This document shows, piece by piece, positions 35,183 to 43,038 of a stretch of DNA of 64,000 nt. Each line of letters starts with the position of its first letter. Position 1 is the first letter of the stretch. The position numbers and the translations under genes are program-made. This stretch comes from Hydrogenophaga crocea (lineage in GTDB: Bacteria; Pseudomonadota; Gammaproteobacteria; Burkholderiales; Burkholderiaceae_C): the NCBI RefSeq assembly GCF_011388215.1, contig NZ_CP049989.1, positions 3,224,001 through 3,288,000 of the forward strand. The letters run 5' to 3'. The notes under the pieces are model-generated. The model had not been told where the DNA came from. It was given only the letters and a program-made list of their open reading frames with translations, and did not search any database.

Positions 35183-35953
35183 TCAGTGCACCCCCTGCAG
35201 GCTGGTGGCTTCGGACCCCATGTAGGCCTCGAGCACGGCCGGATTGGTCGACACGTCGGCGTAATTGCCTTCGGCCAGCACGGCGCCGCGCTGCAACACC
35301 GTGATGGTGTCGGCGATCGTCGAGACGACGTTCATGTTGTGCTCCACCATGAGCACCGTCCGGCCCACGGCCACGCGCCGGATCAGTTCGGTGACGCGGT
35401 GCACGTCCTCGTGGCCCATGCCCTGGGTGGGCTCGTCCAGCAGCATGAGCACCGGGTCCATCGCCAACGTGGTGGCGATCTCGAGCGCCCGCTTGCGGCC
35501 GTAGGACAGGTTGACACAGGTTTCATTCGCGAACGGCGCCAGCCCCACCTCGTCCAGCAGCTCGAGGGCCCGCGCGTGCAGCGGACGCAGCGACGCCTCG
35601 CTGCGCCAGAAGTGGTACGTGGTTCCGAGCTGGCGCTGAAGGCCCAGGCGCACGTTTTCGAGCACTGTGAGGTGCGGAAACACCGCCGAGATCTGGAACG
35701 AGCGGATCACGCCGCGGCGGGCGATGTCGGCGGGTGCTTCTCGGGTGATGTCATGGCCATCGAACAGGATGCGGCCATCGCTGGGCTCGAGGAACTTGGT
35801 CAGCAGGTTGAAGCAGGTGGTCTTGCCCGCGCCGTTGGGTCCGATCAGGGCATGGATCGTCCCCCGGCGCACGGTGAGGTTCACGCCGTTCACGGCGGTG
35901 AAGCCCTTGAACGCTTTCGTGAGGTGTTGGGTTTGCAGCAGGATCGGGCTCAT
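35183..35953 (-). CDS. livG: LIV-type ABC transporter ATPase (LivG-like)
   Basis: 256 aa. Walker A GPNGAGKTT (normal Lys), signature LSYGRKRALEIA, Walker B VLMLLDEP followed by TQGMG, and His in MVEHNM. This is the LivG type. It is the first gene of the leftward transporter operon and divergent from the Rieske oxygenase, across the paired operators of region C. With the LivF-, LivH-, LivM- and LivK-like proteins it makes a complete importer. Confidence 0.95.
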   Translation of the reverse strand: MSPILLQTQHLTKAFKGFTAVNGVNLTVRRGTIHALIGPNGAGKTTCFNLLTKFLEPSDGRILFDGHDITREAPADIARRGVIRSFQISAVFPHLTVLENVRLGLQRQLGTTYHFWRSEASLRPLHARALELLDEVGLAPFANETCVNLSYGRKRALEIATTLAMDPVLMLLDEPTQGMGHEDVHRVTELIRRVAVGRTVLMVEHNMNVVSTIADTITVLQRGAVLAEGNYADVSTNPAVLEAYMGSEATSLQGVH

Positions 35954-36007
35954 CGGCGGTGTCTCGAATGGGCGCGGATACTAGCCACGGGGTTCGGGAG
36001 GCGCCAA

Positions 36008-36093
36008 CGAGAGTTCTTCATGCGTGCATGAGCGAACCTGTGGCGCTGCCGCCGAGCCAACAGTCCACCTCATGACCGCATGAAGAACTCTCG
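36008..36093. promoter_or_regulatory. Paired inverted operators (region C) between livG-like and Rieske oxygenase genes
   Basis: Two 25-nt arms (36008-36032 and 36069-36093) are inverted copies of each other. They share CGAGAGTTCTTCATGCG exactly, then two differing bases, then CATGAG. Each holds TTCAT-N5-CATGAG (36017-36032 on +, 36084-36069 on -). They are 36 nt apart in a 245-nt divergent promoter, and each carries the same core as sites A and B. This fits a regulator bridging two sites and controlling transporter and oxygenase together. Confidence 0.75.
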
Positions 36094-36198
36094 CTTGCGA
36101 CGCGTTCGGGCGCTGGGCTAGCCTATCGGCATCCCGGTTTTCCGCCGGGCGGGCCCGCCCCCGCTCCGCCCTCCCCCCAGAAGAGACAAGGACCTTCC

Positions 36199-37317
36199 AT
36201 GAACCAGGCCACCACCGCTCCCGCCACCGAACAACCCCTGGTCCGTGCCGCCATGCCGGCCAAGGCCGCCGACCGCTTCATCCGCAACACGTGGTACGTG
36301 GCCATGTGGTCGGCCGACCTCGAGCCCGGCAAGATGGTGGCGCGCACCCTGCTCAACGAGCCCATCGTGTTCTTCCGCAAGGAGGACGGCGGCATCGCGG
36401 CCATGACCGACCGCTGTTCGCACCGATTCGCGCCGCTGTCCATGGGCAAGCTGATGGCGGGCGACCGGGTGCAATGCATCTACCACGGCCTGGAGTTCGG
36501 CGCCGATGGCAAGTGCGTGAAGAATCCGCACGGCAACTGCACCATCCCGGCCGCGGCCCACCTCAAGGCCTACACGGTGGTGGAACGCCACACGCTGTTG
36601 TGGATCTGGATGGGCGACAAGACACCCGACCCGTCGAAGATTCCGGACTACAGCTGCCTGGACGACCGGCCGGACCTGCACATTACCCGCCCCGGCTACC
36701 TGTCGGTGAAAGCCAACTACGAGCTGGTGGTGGACAACCTGCTCGACCTCAGCCACACGTCGTACGTGCACGCGGGCATCCTGGGCAATGCCGATACCGT
36801 CGAAGCCGACATCAAGGTGGAGCAAACGGGCGATGTGGTGGCGGTGAGCCGCCCCTCGAAGAACGCCGACACCCCGGGCATTCTCAAGATGATGAGCCCG
36901 CCCGGCTTCGAGCGCGGCGACCAGTGGAGCACGATCAGCTGGTATGCGCCCTGCTACATGATCCTGGAGTTCGGCGTGAGCAAGCCGGGCGAGCCCAAGG
37001 AAAAAGGCACGGGCTACTTCGCCCTGCACCTGCTCACGCCGGAGACCGAGCGCACCACGCACTACCACTACTCCGCCGCGCGCTGGAACGTGCTCACCGA
37101 GGGCGACGAAAAGAACAGCGCGATCCGCGACAAGATCTTCGAGATGCGCACCTTCGCCTTTGCCGAACAGGACGTGCCCGTGATCGAGGCCCAGCAGCGC
37201 CTGATGGACCAGTCGCGCACGCCGCTCTCGCCCGTGCTGCTCGCCATCGACGCAGGCCCGACGCGCTACCGCCGCGTGCTCGACCGCCTGCTCAGCGAAG
37301 ACGCACGGCCGCAATGA
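36199..37317 (+). CDS. Rieske non-heme iron oxygenase, VanA-like alpha subunit
   Basis: 372 aa. The Rieske cluster ligands are Cys73-x-His75 (DRCSHRFAPLSMG) and Cys93-x-x-His96 (CIYHGLEF). The mononuclear iron site is in VVDNLLDLSHTSYVH (Asp183, His186, His191). The layout matches the vanillate O-demethylase/phenoxybenzoate dioxygenase group, which often removes O-methyl or related groups. It is followed directly by its reductase with a 4-nt overlap. Homology places the family but not the substrate; the sequence alone does not make it vanillate demethylase. Confidence 0.93.
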   Translation: MNQATTAPATEQPLVRAAMPAKAADRFIRNTWYVAMWSADLEPGKMVARTLLNEPIVFFRKEDGGIAAMTDRCSHRFAPLSMGKLMAGDRVQCIYHGLEFGADGKCVKNPHGNCTIPAAAHLKAYTVVERHTLLWIWMGDKTPDPSKIPDYSCLDDRPDLHITRPGYLSVKANYELVVDNLLDLSHTSYVHAGILGNADTVEADIKVEQTGDVVAVSRPSKNADTPGILKMMSPPGFERGDQWSTISWYAPCYMILEFGVSKPGEPKEKGTGYFALHLLTPETERTTHYHYSAARWNVLTEGDEKNSAIRDKIFEMRTFAFAEQDVPVIEAQQRLMDQSRTPLSPVLLAIDAGPTRYRRVLDRLLSEDARPQ

Positions 37318-38279
37318 GCGCCCCCCGTGACGGCGAACGCATGAGCGTTCGCATCGCGCGGCGCGAAGCCGCCGCCACCGACATCGTCGCGCTCGAGCTG
37401 GTGCCTGCCGACGGTGGCGAGCTGCCGCCTTTTGATGCGGGCGCACACCTGGACGTGGAGGTGGCCCCGGGACTGGTGCGCCAGTACTCGCTTTGCAACC
37501 CGCCGGGCGAGCGCCACCGCTACCGGCTCGGGGTATTGCGCGATCCGGCCTCGCGGGGCGGCTCGCTCGCGGTGCACCGCGACCTGATCGAGGGCCGGCT
37601 GCTGCAGGTCGGCCGCCCCCGCAACCAGTTTGCACTCGCCAGCGACGACCGCCCGGTGGTGCTGGCGGCCGGGGGCATCGGGATCACGCCGCTGCTGGCC
37701 ATGGCGCACGCACTGCACGCGCGGGGCACGCCGTTCACGCTGCACTACTGTGCGCGCAGCCGCGACCGTGCGGCCTTCGTGGCCGAGATCGAGGGCAGCG
37801 GCTTCGGCGCTGCGCTGCGGCTGCACCTCGACGACGGCCCCGACGCCCAGCGCCTGTCGCTGGACGCCCTGTTCGCCGACCGCCAGGCGCACGTGTACTG
37901 CTGCGGACCGGAAGGCTTCATCACCCACGTCAGCGCTGGCGCGGCCGCCCGCGACTGGCCGGCGGACCAGATGCATGTCGAACATTTCAAGGCCGAGGTG
38001 GAACAGTCAGGCGGCGCCTTCACCCTGGAGGCCCGCCGCAGCGGCGTGACCGTGCTCGTGCCCGAAGGACGCAGCGCCGCGCAGGTGCTGATGGACGCGG
38101 GGGTGGCGGTGCCGCTGTCGTGCGAGCAGGGCATTTGCGGTACCTGCCTGGTGGCGGTGATCGAGGGCGTGCCGGAGCATCGCGACGAATACCAAACCGA
38201 CGAAGAGAAAGCGGCCAACACGCACATGACGCCATGCTGTTCACGGGCGCGCTCGGCGCGCCTGGTGCTCGACCTCTGA
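37314..38279 (+). CDS. VanB-like FMN/2Fe-2S oxidoreductase (PDR family)
   Basis: 321 aa. FMN-binding RQYSLCNPPG near residue 60, NAD-binding AAGGIGITPLLAM near 120, and a C-terminal plant-type 2Fe-2S domain with SCEQGICGTCLV and a late Cys pair in TPCCSRA. It carries electrons from NAD(P)H to the Rieske oxygenase encoded just upstream, overlapping it by ATGA. It resembles the second reductase of the window at 42066 in every domain. Confidence 0.95.
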   Translation: MSAPRDGERMSVRIARREAAATDIVALELVPADGGELPPFDAGAHLDVEVAPGLVRQYSLCNPPGERHRYRLGVLRDPASRGGSLAVHRDLIEGRLLQVGRPRNQFALASDDRPVVLAAGGIGITPLLAMAHALHARGTPFTLHYCARSRDRAAFVAEIEGSGFGAALRLHLDDGPDAQRLSLDALFADRQAHVYCCGPEGFITHVSAGAAARDWPADQMHVEHFKAEVEQSGGAFTLEARRSGVTVLVPEGRSAAQVLMDAGVAVPLSCEQGICGTCLVAVIEGVPEHRDEYQTDEEKAANTHMTPCCSRARSARLVLDL

Positions 38280-38295
38280 AACCGGGGGCCAGCGC

Positions 38296-38892
38296 TCAGC
38301 GCGTGTGCGTGTTCTTGCGGTTCGCCGGCTTGGTCACCGCGGCGGCGGTCGACTCGGGGTCGTACTCGTTGACGTAAGGAATGCGGGCCGTGGTCCGCTG
38401 CAGCAGGTCGACGAGCACGTCGATCTCCTCGGGGCTCAGGTCGGACAGCAGGCGGCGCTCGCGCTCGAGCGCCACCTGGATGATGCGGTCGTGCAACTCG
38501 TAGCCCGCGGGCGTGAGCTCGAGCACGTTGCGGCGCGCATTGGTCGGGTCGACGGTGACGCTGAGGTAGCCCTTTTCTTCCAGGCGGCGCGACTCGCGGC
38601 TCACCGAGGCCTTGTCGATGCCGATCACCGTGGTCACGCGCGCGGACGCGATGCCGGGCTCGATCGCCACCATCGCGAGCACGCGCCATTCGATGATGCC
38701 GATGTCGAAGCGCTTGAGATAGAGGCGCGATGCACCGCTGGACAGCTTGTTGGCCAGGACGGTGAAGTAATACGTGACGTAGTACGAGAGGTTGAGCACC
38801 TCCCGCTTGGGGCGGTTACGGGGTGCCGCCTTCTCTTTCGCCTTCTCTTTCGCCTTGCCCGCTGCCGAAGGCTTGCCCGCCGTCTTGCTCAT
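38296..38892 (-). CDS. MarR-family transcriptional regulator with Lys/Ala-rich N-terminal tail
   Basis: 198 aa, longer than typical MarR (about 145) because of an N-terminal basic tail of some 30 residues (KAKEKAKEKAAPRNRPKRE) and a C-terminal extension ending in KPANRKNTHTR. The core winged helix is visible: RVLAMVAIEPGIASARVTTVIGIDKASVSRESRRLEEKGYL, then a beta-wing with DPTNARRNVLELT. It is on the same strand and 68 nt downstream of the epoxide hydrolase. It is a candidate regulator of the shared CAACGTTGCA-containing operators at 40152 and 45271, and also possible for the 18-36 kb operators. Confidence 0.92.
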   Translation of the reverse strand: MSKTAGKPSAAGKAKEKAKEKAAPRNRPKREVLNLSYYVTYYFTVLANKLSSGASRLYLKRFDIGIIEWRVLAMVAIEPGIASARVTTVIGIDKASVSRESRRLEEKGYLSVTVDPTNARRNVLELTPAGYELHDRIIQVALERERRLLSDLSPEEIDVLVDLLQRTTARIPYVNEYDPESTAAAVTKPANRKNTHTR

Positions 38893-38927
38893 TCCGATGG
38901 TCCCTGGTCACGTGCTGTGACAACGGA

Positions 38928-38938
38928 TGTACTGTACA
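38928..38938 (-). promoter_or_regulatory. 11-bp palindrome upstream of marR
   Basis: TGTACTGTACA (odd-length palindrome) lies 36 nt before the marR ATG, inside the gap after the epoxide hydrolase stop. It could be an autoregulatory site. No other copy was noticed. Confidence 0.35.
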
Positions 38939-38960
38939 AGCTCCCCGGGCAGCCCCGCCT

Positions 38961-40103
38961 TCACAGGCCGTTGGCGAACGCCGCGATGTCGTCGGCGAGC
39001 AGCTCGGGCACCTCCAGGCCGGGGAAGTGGCCGCCGCGCGGCAGCGCGGTCCAGCGCACCACGTTGTAGGCCTTCTCCACCAGGCCGCGCGGCGGGGGCA
39101 CGAACATCGGGTCGCGCGTGGCGGCGAAGGCCACCGGCACGTTCACGCGCTGGCCACCGGGATAGCCGGGCGGGCCTTCCGCGGTGAGCGCGCGGTAGAT
39201 CCAGATCGACGACGCGGCGGTGCCGGTGACCAGGTAGAGCATCACGTTGCGCAGCAGCCGGTCGGCCAGCTCGGGCGTGCGGAACAACGCCGACGGATCG
39301 CCCTGCGCCGGGTCGCTCCAGGCGGCGAACTTTTCGAGCATCCACGCGAGCAGCCCCACCGGGTTGTCGGCCAGCAGGAAGCCCGCGGTCGCCGGTCGCG
39401 TGGTCTGCAGGCGGAAGTAGGCGCCGTCGTCCTCGAAGCGCTCGCGAAAGCCCGCGAGCCAGGCCTGCTCCTCGGGCTCCTTGACCAGGCCGGCCACGAA
39501 GCGCGGGCTGACCATGGTCATGTGCACCCCCGCGCAGTGCGCGGGCTGGTCGAAGCCCAGCCAGGCGGACACGATGGAGCCCCAGTCGGCGCCGTGTGCC
39601 ACGTAGCGCGCATGGCCGAGCACCTCGGTCATGAGCGCATGCACCGAGCGGGCCACCGCGCGCGGTCCCATGGGCTGTTCGGGCGTGTCCGAATAACCGG
39701 TCCCGGGCAGCGAGACCACCACCACGTCGCGGCCGCCGTCGTCCGCGCCGGCCACGCGGTCCGCCACCTCGAGGTATTCGAGAAAGCTGCCCGGCCAGCC
39801 GTGCACCAGCACCAGCGGTGCGCGGTCGCTGGCGCGGGCAGCACGCACGTGCACGCCATGCAGCACCGTGCCTGCGGCCTCGGCTTTGAAGTGCGCGCGC
39901 TGGTTCAGCCGCGCTTCCTCGGCGCGCCAATCGAAGTGGTTCAGCCAGCGGTCCGCCAGGTGGCGCACCGTGTCCGCCTCGGCCCCGCAAGACCAGCCCA
40001 GGCCGGGCGGCACATGCGGCCAGCGGTATTCGGCGAGCTGGCGGCGGATGCGGCTGAGAACGGCCTCATCGGCGTGCGGCGTGAAAGGGATGGCGGTGGC
40101 CAT
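38961..40103 (-). CDS. Epoxide hydrolase-like alpha/beta hydrolase
   Basis: 380 aa from ATG 40103, preceded by AGGAG; the frame is open upstream across the promoter. The N-terminus is the EHN cap ([25 protein letters not shown] in parts), followed by the [13 protein letters not shown] oxyanion segment, the nucleophile in GADWGS (Asp of the AHGADWG motif), YRALTAEG cap tyrosines, and a C-terminal [10 protein letters not shown] with the catalytic His. These match microsomal-type epoxide hydrolases. It is divergent from glyoxalase and GST genes across operator F, so a detoxification or ring-opening role in one pathway is likely. Confidence 0.92.
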   Translation of the reverse strand: MATAIPFTPHADEAVLSRIRRQLAEYRWPHVPPGLGWSCGAEADTVRHLADRWLNHFDWRAEEARLNQRAHFKAEAAGTVLHGVHVRAARASDRAPLVLVHGWPGSFLEYLEVADRVAGADDGGRDVVVVSLPGTGYSDTPEQPMGPRAVARSVHALMTEVLGHARYVAHGADWGSIVSAWLGFDQPAHCAGVHMTMVSPRFVAGLVKEPEEQAWLAGFRERFEDDGAYFRLQTTRPATAGFLLADNPVGLLAWMLEKFAAWSDPAQGDPSALFRTPELADRLLRNVMLYLVTGTAASSIWIYRALTAEGPPGYPGGQRVNVPVAFAATRDPMFVPPPRGLVEKAYNVVRWTALPRGGHFPGLEVPELLADDIAAFANGL

Positions 40104-40151
40104 GGCGGTCTCCTGAATGGGGGCTTGTTGAATGCGGAAGGCCTGAGCATA

Positions 40152-40176
40152 ATGTTGCAACCTCAACGTTGCAATA
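40152..40176. promoter_or_regulatory. Operator site F (ATGTTGC-N5-CAACGTTGCA) in the epoxide hydrolase/glyoxalase promoter
   Basis: A 25-nt block with an inverted TTGCAAC (40155-40161) and GTTGCAA (40168-40174). On the opposite strand, 45271-45295 matches it at 19 of 25 positions. It lies 49 nt before the hydrolase start and 62 nt before the glyoxalase start, so it can govern both directions. Confidence 0.65.
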
Positions 40177-40237
40177 CCAACTGCAAACCGATCGAGGCCA
40201 CGAACCGGACAACCCCGCCACGAAGGAGACAACCGTC

Positions 40238-40675
40238 ATGAGCAGCCCCGAGCAACAACCCGCCCAGCAGCCCCGGCACCGCGTGATGCACACCATGGTG
40301 CGCGTGCGCGACCTGGAGCAGTCGCTGGACTTCTACACCCGCCTGCTGGGCATGAAGCTGCTGCGCCGCAAGGACTACCCCGAAGGCCGCTTTTCGCTGG
40401 CCTTCGTGGGCTACGGCGCCGAGATCGACCACGCCGTGATCGAGCTGACGCACAACTGGGACCAGGACAAGCCCTATGAGCTCGGTGGCGGCTACGGCCA
40501 CATCGCCATCGCGGTGGACGACCTCTATGCCGTCTGCGCGGATCTCAAGGCCAAGGGCGCGAACATCGTGCGTGAGGCCGGCCCGATGAAGAACGACACG
40601 CTCCACCTGGCCTTCGTGCAGGACCCGGACGGCTACAAGATCGAGCTGATCGACGCCAAGACCGTGGCGGCCTGA
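40238..40675 (+). CDS. gloA: Lactoylglutathione lyase (glyoxalase I)
   Basis: 145 aa. Metal ligands are all present: His in MHTMVRV, Glu in [10 protein letters not shown], His in GHIAIAV, and Glu in YKIELID. It isomerises the methylglyoxal-glutathione hemithioacetal to S-lactoylglutathione, or, in a catabolic setting, could act on a related substrate. An N-terminal stretch of about 15 residues rich in Gln/Pro is extra. It is followed 9 nt later by a GST gene, so the pair is a glutathione-dependent module. Confidence 0.93.
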   Translation: MSSPEQQPAQQPRHRVMHTMVRVRDLEQSLDFYTRLLGMKLLRRKDYPEGRFSLAFVGYGAEIDHAVIELTHNWDQDKPYELGGGYGHIAIAVDDLYAVCADLKAKGANIVREAGPMKNDTLHLAFVQDPDGYKIELIDAKTVAA

Positions 40676-40684
40676 GGGAACGGC

Positions 40685-41296
40685 ATGATCACCTTCTACA
40701 CCTACCCCGGCCCCAACGCGCGCAAGGCGCAGATCATGCTCGAGGAGTCGGGCGAGGCCTACCAGGCCGTCACCGTCGACATCAAAAAGGGCGAGCAGTT
40801 CGACCCGAAGTTCCTCGCCATCTCGCCGAACAACAAGATCCCCGCCATCGTCGACCACACGGCGGACGGCCCGGTGCCGGTGTTCGAGACCGCGGCCATC
40901 CTCACCTACCTGGCGGAGAAGAGCGGCCGGCTGCTGCCCGCCGCGGGCGCGAAGCGCTACGACGTGCTGGCCTGGCTGGTCTGGGGCACGGGCTCGGTGG
41001 GCGGCACGCTGCCGCAGTTGCATCACTACAGCGATCTGCCCGATCGCGTGCCCGGCACGGTCGAGCGCTTCAACACCGAGGCGGTGCGGCTCTTCAAGGT
41101 GCTCGAGCGGCGGCTGCAGCAGCACGAATACATCTGCGGCGATTACTCGATCGCCGACATCCCCACCTTCTGCTCCACCGCGGGCTGGCTGCAGCGCGTC
41201 AAGGGCTGGTCGGATGGCGCGCTGGGCGACACGCCCGCGATCGATCGCTGGCTCAAGGCCGTGGCCGCGCGCCCGGCGGTGCAGCGCGTGGGCTGA
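40685..41296 (+). CDS. Glutathione S-transferase
   Basis: 203 aa. A thioredoxin-like N-terminal domain (ITFYTYPGPNARKAQIMLEESG) with the cis-Pro IPAIVDH and the Glu-Thr of FETAAI for glutathione contact, then an all-helical C-terminal domain (about 90-200) with DYSIADIPTF (the N-capping box). It is a beta/theta-like bacterial GST close to YfcG/YghU types. It conjugates or reduces with glutathione. It follows glyoxalase I in one operon under operator F. Confidence 0.93.
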   Translation: MITFYTYPGPNARKAQIMLEESGEAYQAVTVDIKKGEQFDPKFLAISPNNKIPAIVDHTADGPVPVFETAAILTYLAEKSGRLLPAAGAKRYDVLAWLVWGTGSVGGTLPQLHHYSDLPDRVPGTVERFNTEAVRLFKVLERRLQQHEYICGDYSIADIPTFCSTAGWLQRVKGWSDGALGDTPAIDRWLKAVAARPAVQRVG

Positions 41297-41302
41297 CACG
41301 CC

Positions 41303-41325
41303 GCGGGGGCGGCGCCCGCCCCCGC
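41303..41325. terminator. GC-rich hairpin between convergent GST and dienelactone hydrolase genes
   Basis: GCGGGGGCGG-CGC-CCGCCCCCGC is a perfect 10-bp stem with a 3-nt loop. It fills most of the 32-nt gap and lacks a T run. Confidence 0.55.
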
Positions 41326-41328
41326 CCT

Positions 41329-42054
41329 TCAGAGGCAGCGCGCGAACAGCGCTTCGAGGCGTTGCCAATGGCGCTCCGCGCTGACGGCGTCGTAGGCGTG
41401 CGCGCGCTGCGGAAACACGAAGCCGTGCTGGGCGCCCGGGTACCACTCGAGCATGTGCGGCGCACCGCTGGCGCGCAGCTGCCGTTCGAGCTCGGCCATC
41501 TCGGCCGGCGGCGCCCATTTGTCGATCTCGGCGCAGGCCACGTAGGTCTCGCAGCGCAGGCGCACCGCAAGGCGGTGCGGCGAATCGGGCGCCTCGGTGA
41601 CCATGTTGGCACCGTGGATGGACGCGATGGCGGCGATGCGATCGGGGTAGCGATCGGCCGCACCGATGACGAAGGGGCCGCTCATGCAATAGCCCACGGC
41701 GCCGATGCGCTCGCGCCGCGCCGCGCGGTCGCTGTCCACGAAGTCGAGCATCGCGCCGGTGTCTCGCTGCACCATCGCGATGCTCAGGCGGCCCATCATG
41801 GCGCGCAGGATGTCCATGCCGGCCTCGCCGGGCTGCAGCACGAAGCGGCGCGTCTCGCGGTAGTAGAGGTTGGGCATGAGCACCAGGTAGCCCAGGCCGG
41901 CCAGGCGGCGCGCCATCTCGCGCAGTTCGTCGCGCACGCCGAAAGCGTCCATGTAGAACAGCACCACCGGGTACGGCCCGGGTCCGTCGGGCACGAACCG
42001 CTCGGTGTTCATCACGCCGTCGGGCGTGTTCAGGTCGATGACGCTTTCCTGCAC
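41329..42054 (-). CDS. Dienelactone hydrolase family protein, probable GTG start
   Basis: 241 aa from GTG at 42054. The upstream ATG would lie inside the reductase gene, and GAGGA sits just before this GTG. The DLH pattern is present: VVLFYMDAFGVRDELREMA, the nucleophile Cys in IGAVGYCMSGPF, Asp in YVACAEIDKWAP, and His in GAQHGFVFPQR. DLH enzymes open dienelactones in ring-cleavage pathways, though relatives also act on other esters. It is last gene of the leftward operon with the reductase, Rieske oxygenase and TRAP receptor. Confidence 0.9.
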   Translation of the reverse strand: MQESVIDLNTPDGVMNTERFVPDGPGPYPVVLFYMDAFGVRDELREMARRLAGLGYLVLMPNLYYRETRRFVLQPGEAGMDILRAMMGRLSIAMVQRDTGAMLDFVDSDRAARRERIGAVGYCMSGPFVIGAADRYPDRIAAIASIHGANMVTEAPDSPHRLAVRLRCETYVACAEIDKWAPPAEMAELERQLRASGAPHMLEWYPGAQHGFVFPQRAHAYDAVSAERHWQRLEALFARCL

Positions 42055-42065
42055 TGTCGAAGTCC

Positions 42066-43025
42066 TCAAAGATCGAGCACGAGCTCGGGGGTTTTGGCGC
42101 GCGAGCAGCACAGCGCCATGCACTGGCCGCTGGCGCGCTCGCGTTCGTCAAGGTAGCTGTCGCGGTGGTCGGGCACGCCCGCCAGCACGCGCGTGACGCA
42201 GGTGCCGCAGACGCCTTGCTCGCACGACACCGGCACCTCCACGCCGGCCTCGGCCAGCGCTTCGTGCACCGCGCGGCCCGGCGCCACGCGCACGCGCAGG
42301 CCGCTGCTGGCCACGACCACGTCGAAGGCGGCATCGCCGGCCTGCACCGCGGGCGATTCGGCGCTGAAGCGCTCCACGCACACCTGTTCATCGCGCCAGC
42401 CCTGCGCGCCGGCCGCGGCCAGCACGTCGGCGATGTAGCCCGCCGGGCCGCACACGCACAGGCGCGCGCGCGCATCGGGCCGGGCCAGCACGCGCTCGAG
42501 CGGGATGCGCGCGCCGCCCGGGTCGCCGCTGGCGTGCACATGCACGCGGTCGGCATAGCCCGCGGTGGCGAGCCGCTCGCGAAAGGCGGCCGTGGCCGCA
42601 TGGCGCACGCTGTAGTGCAGCGCGAAGGAAGCGCCATCGGCGTACAGCTGCTCGGCCATGGCCAGCAGCGGCGTGATGCCGATGCCCGCGCCCAGCAGCA
42701 GCGTGTGCGAAGCCGGCGCGAGCGCGAACAGGTTGCGCGGCGTGCCGATCTGCAGCACCGCGCCTTCGTGCACCGCTTCGTGCAGCGCCACCGATCCGCC
42801 GCGCGAGGGCGCGGCACGCTGCACGCCAAGCAGGTAGCGGTCGCGCTCCCAGGGCGCGTTGCACAGCGAGTACTGGCGCACCGCACCACCGGGCAGGTGC
42901 ACGTCCACGTGCGCACCGGCGGTGAAAGGCGGCAGCTCACTGCCATCGATCGCACGCAGCTCGAACACCGCCACGGCCGCGCCGTCGAGCGTCTTGCGCG
43001 CGACCCTCACGTCGAGGCCGCTCAT
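42066..43025 (-). CDS. VanB-like FMN/2Fe-2S oxidoreductase (second copy)
   Basis: 319 aa. It has RQYSLCNAPW (flavin), LLLGAGIGITPLLAM (NAD(P)H) and the C-terminal SCEQGVCGTCVT with a following CC pair (ALCCSRA), the same order as the 37314 gene. It should reduce the Rieske oxygenase encoded 13 nt upstream in transcription order. The two copies are homologous but clearly not recent duplicates, since the loops and middle sequences differ. Catabolic role inferred. Confidence 0.95.
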   Translation of the reverse strand: MSGLDVRVARKTLDGAAVAVFELRAIDGSELPPFTAGAHVDVHLPGGAVRQYSLCNAPWERDRYLLGVQRAAPSRGGSVALHEAVHEGAVLQIGTPRNLFALAPASHTLLLGAGIGITPLLAMAEQLYADGASFALHYSVRHAATAAFRERLATAGYADRVHVHASGDPGGARIPLERVLARPDARARLCVCGPAGYIADVLAAAGAQGWRDEQVCVERFSAESPAVQAGDAAFDVVVASSGLRVRVAPGRAVHEALAEAGVEVPVSCEQGVCGTCVTRVLAGVPDHRDSYLDERERASGQCMALCCSRAKTPELVLDL

Positions 43026-43038
43026 GACCGGGTCGCCC

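Noticed and set aside
36199..38279. Calling the Rieske pair vanillate demethylase (vanAB)
   Set aside because: Family wording fits, but VanA-like proteins have many substrates, and neither feruloyl/vanillin genes nor a vanR-type GntR gene is adjacent.
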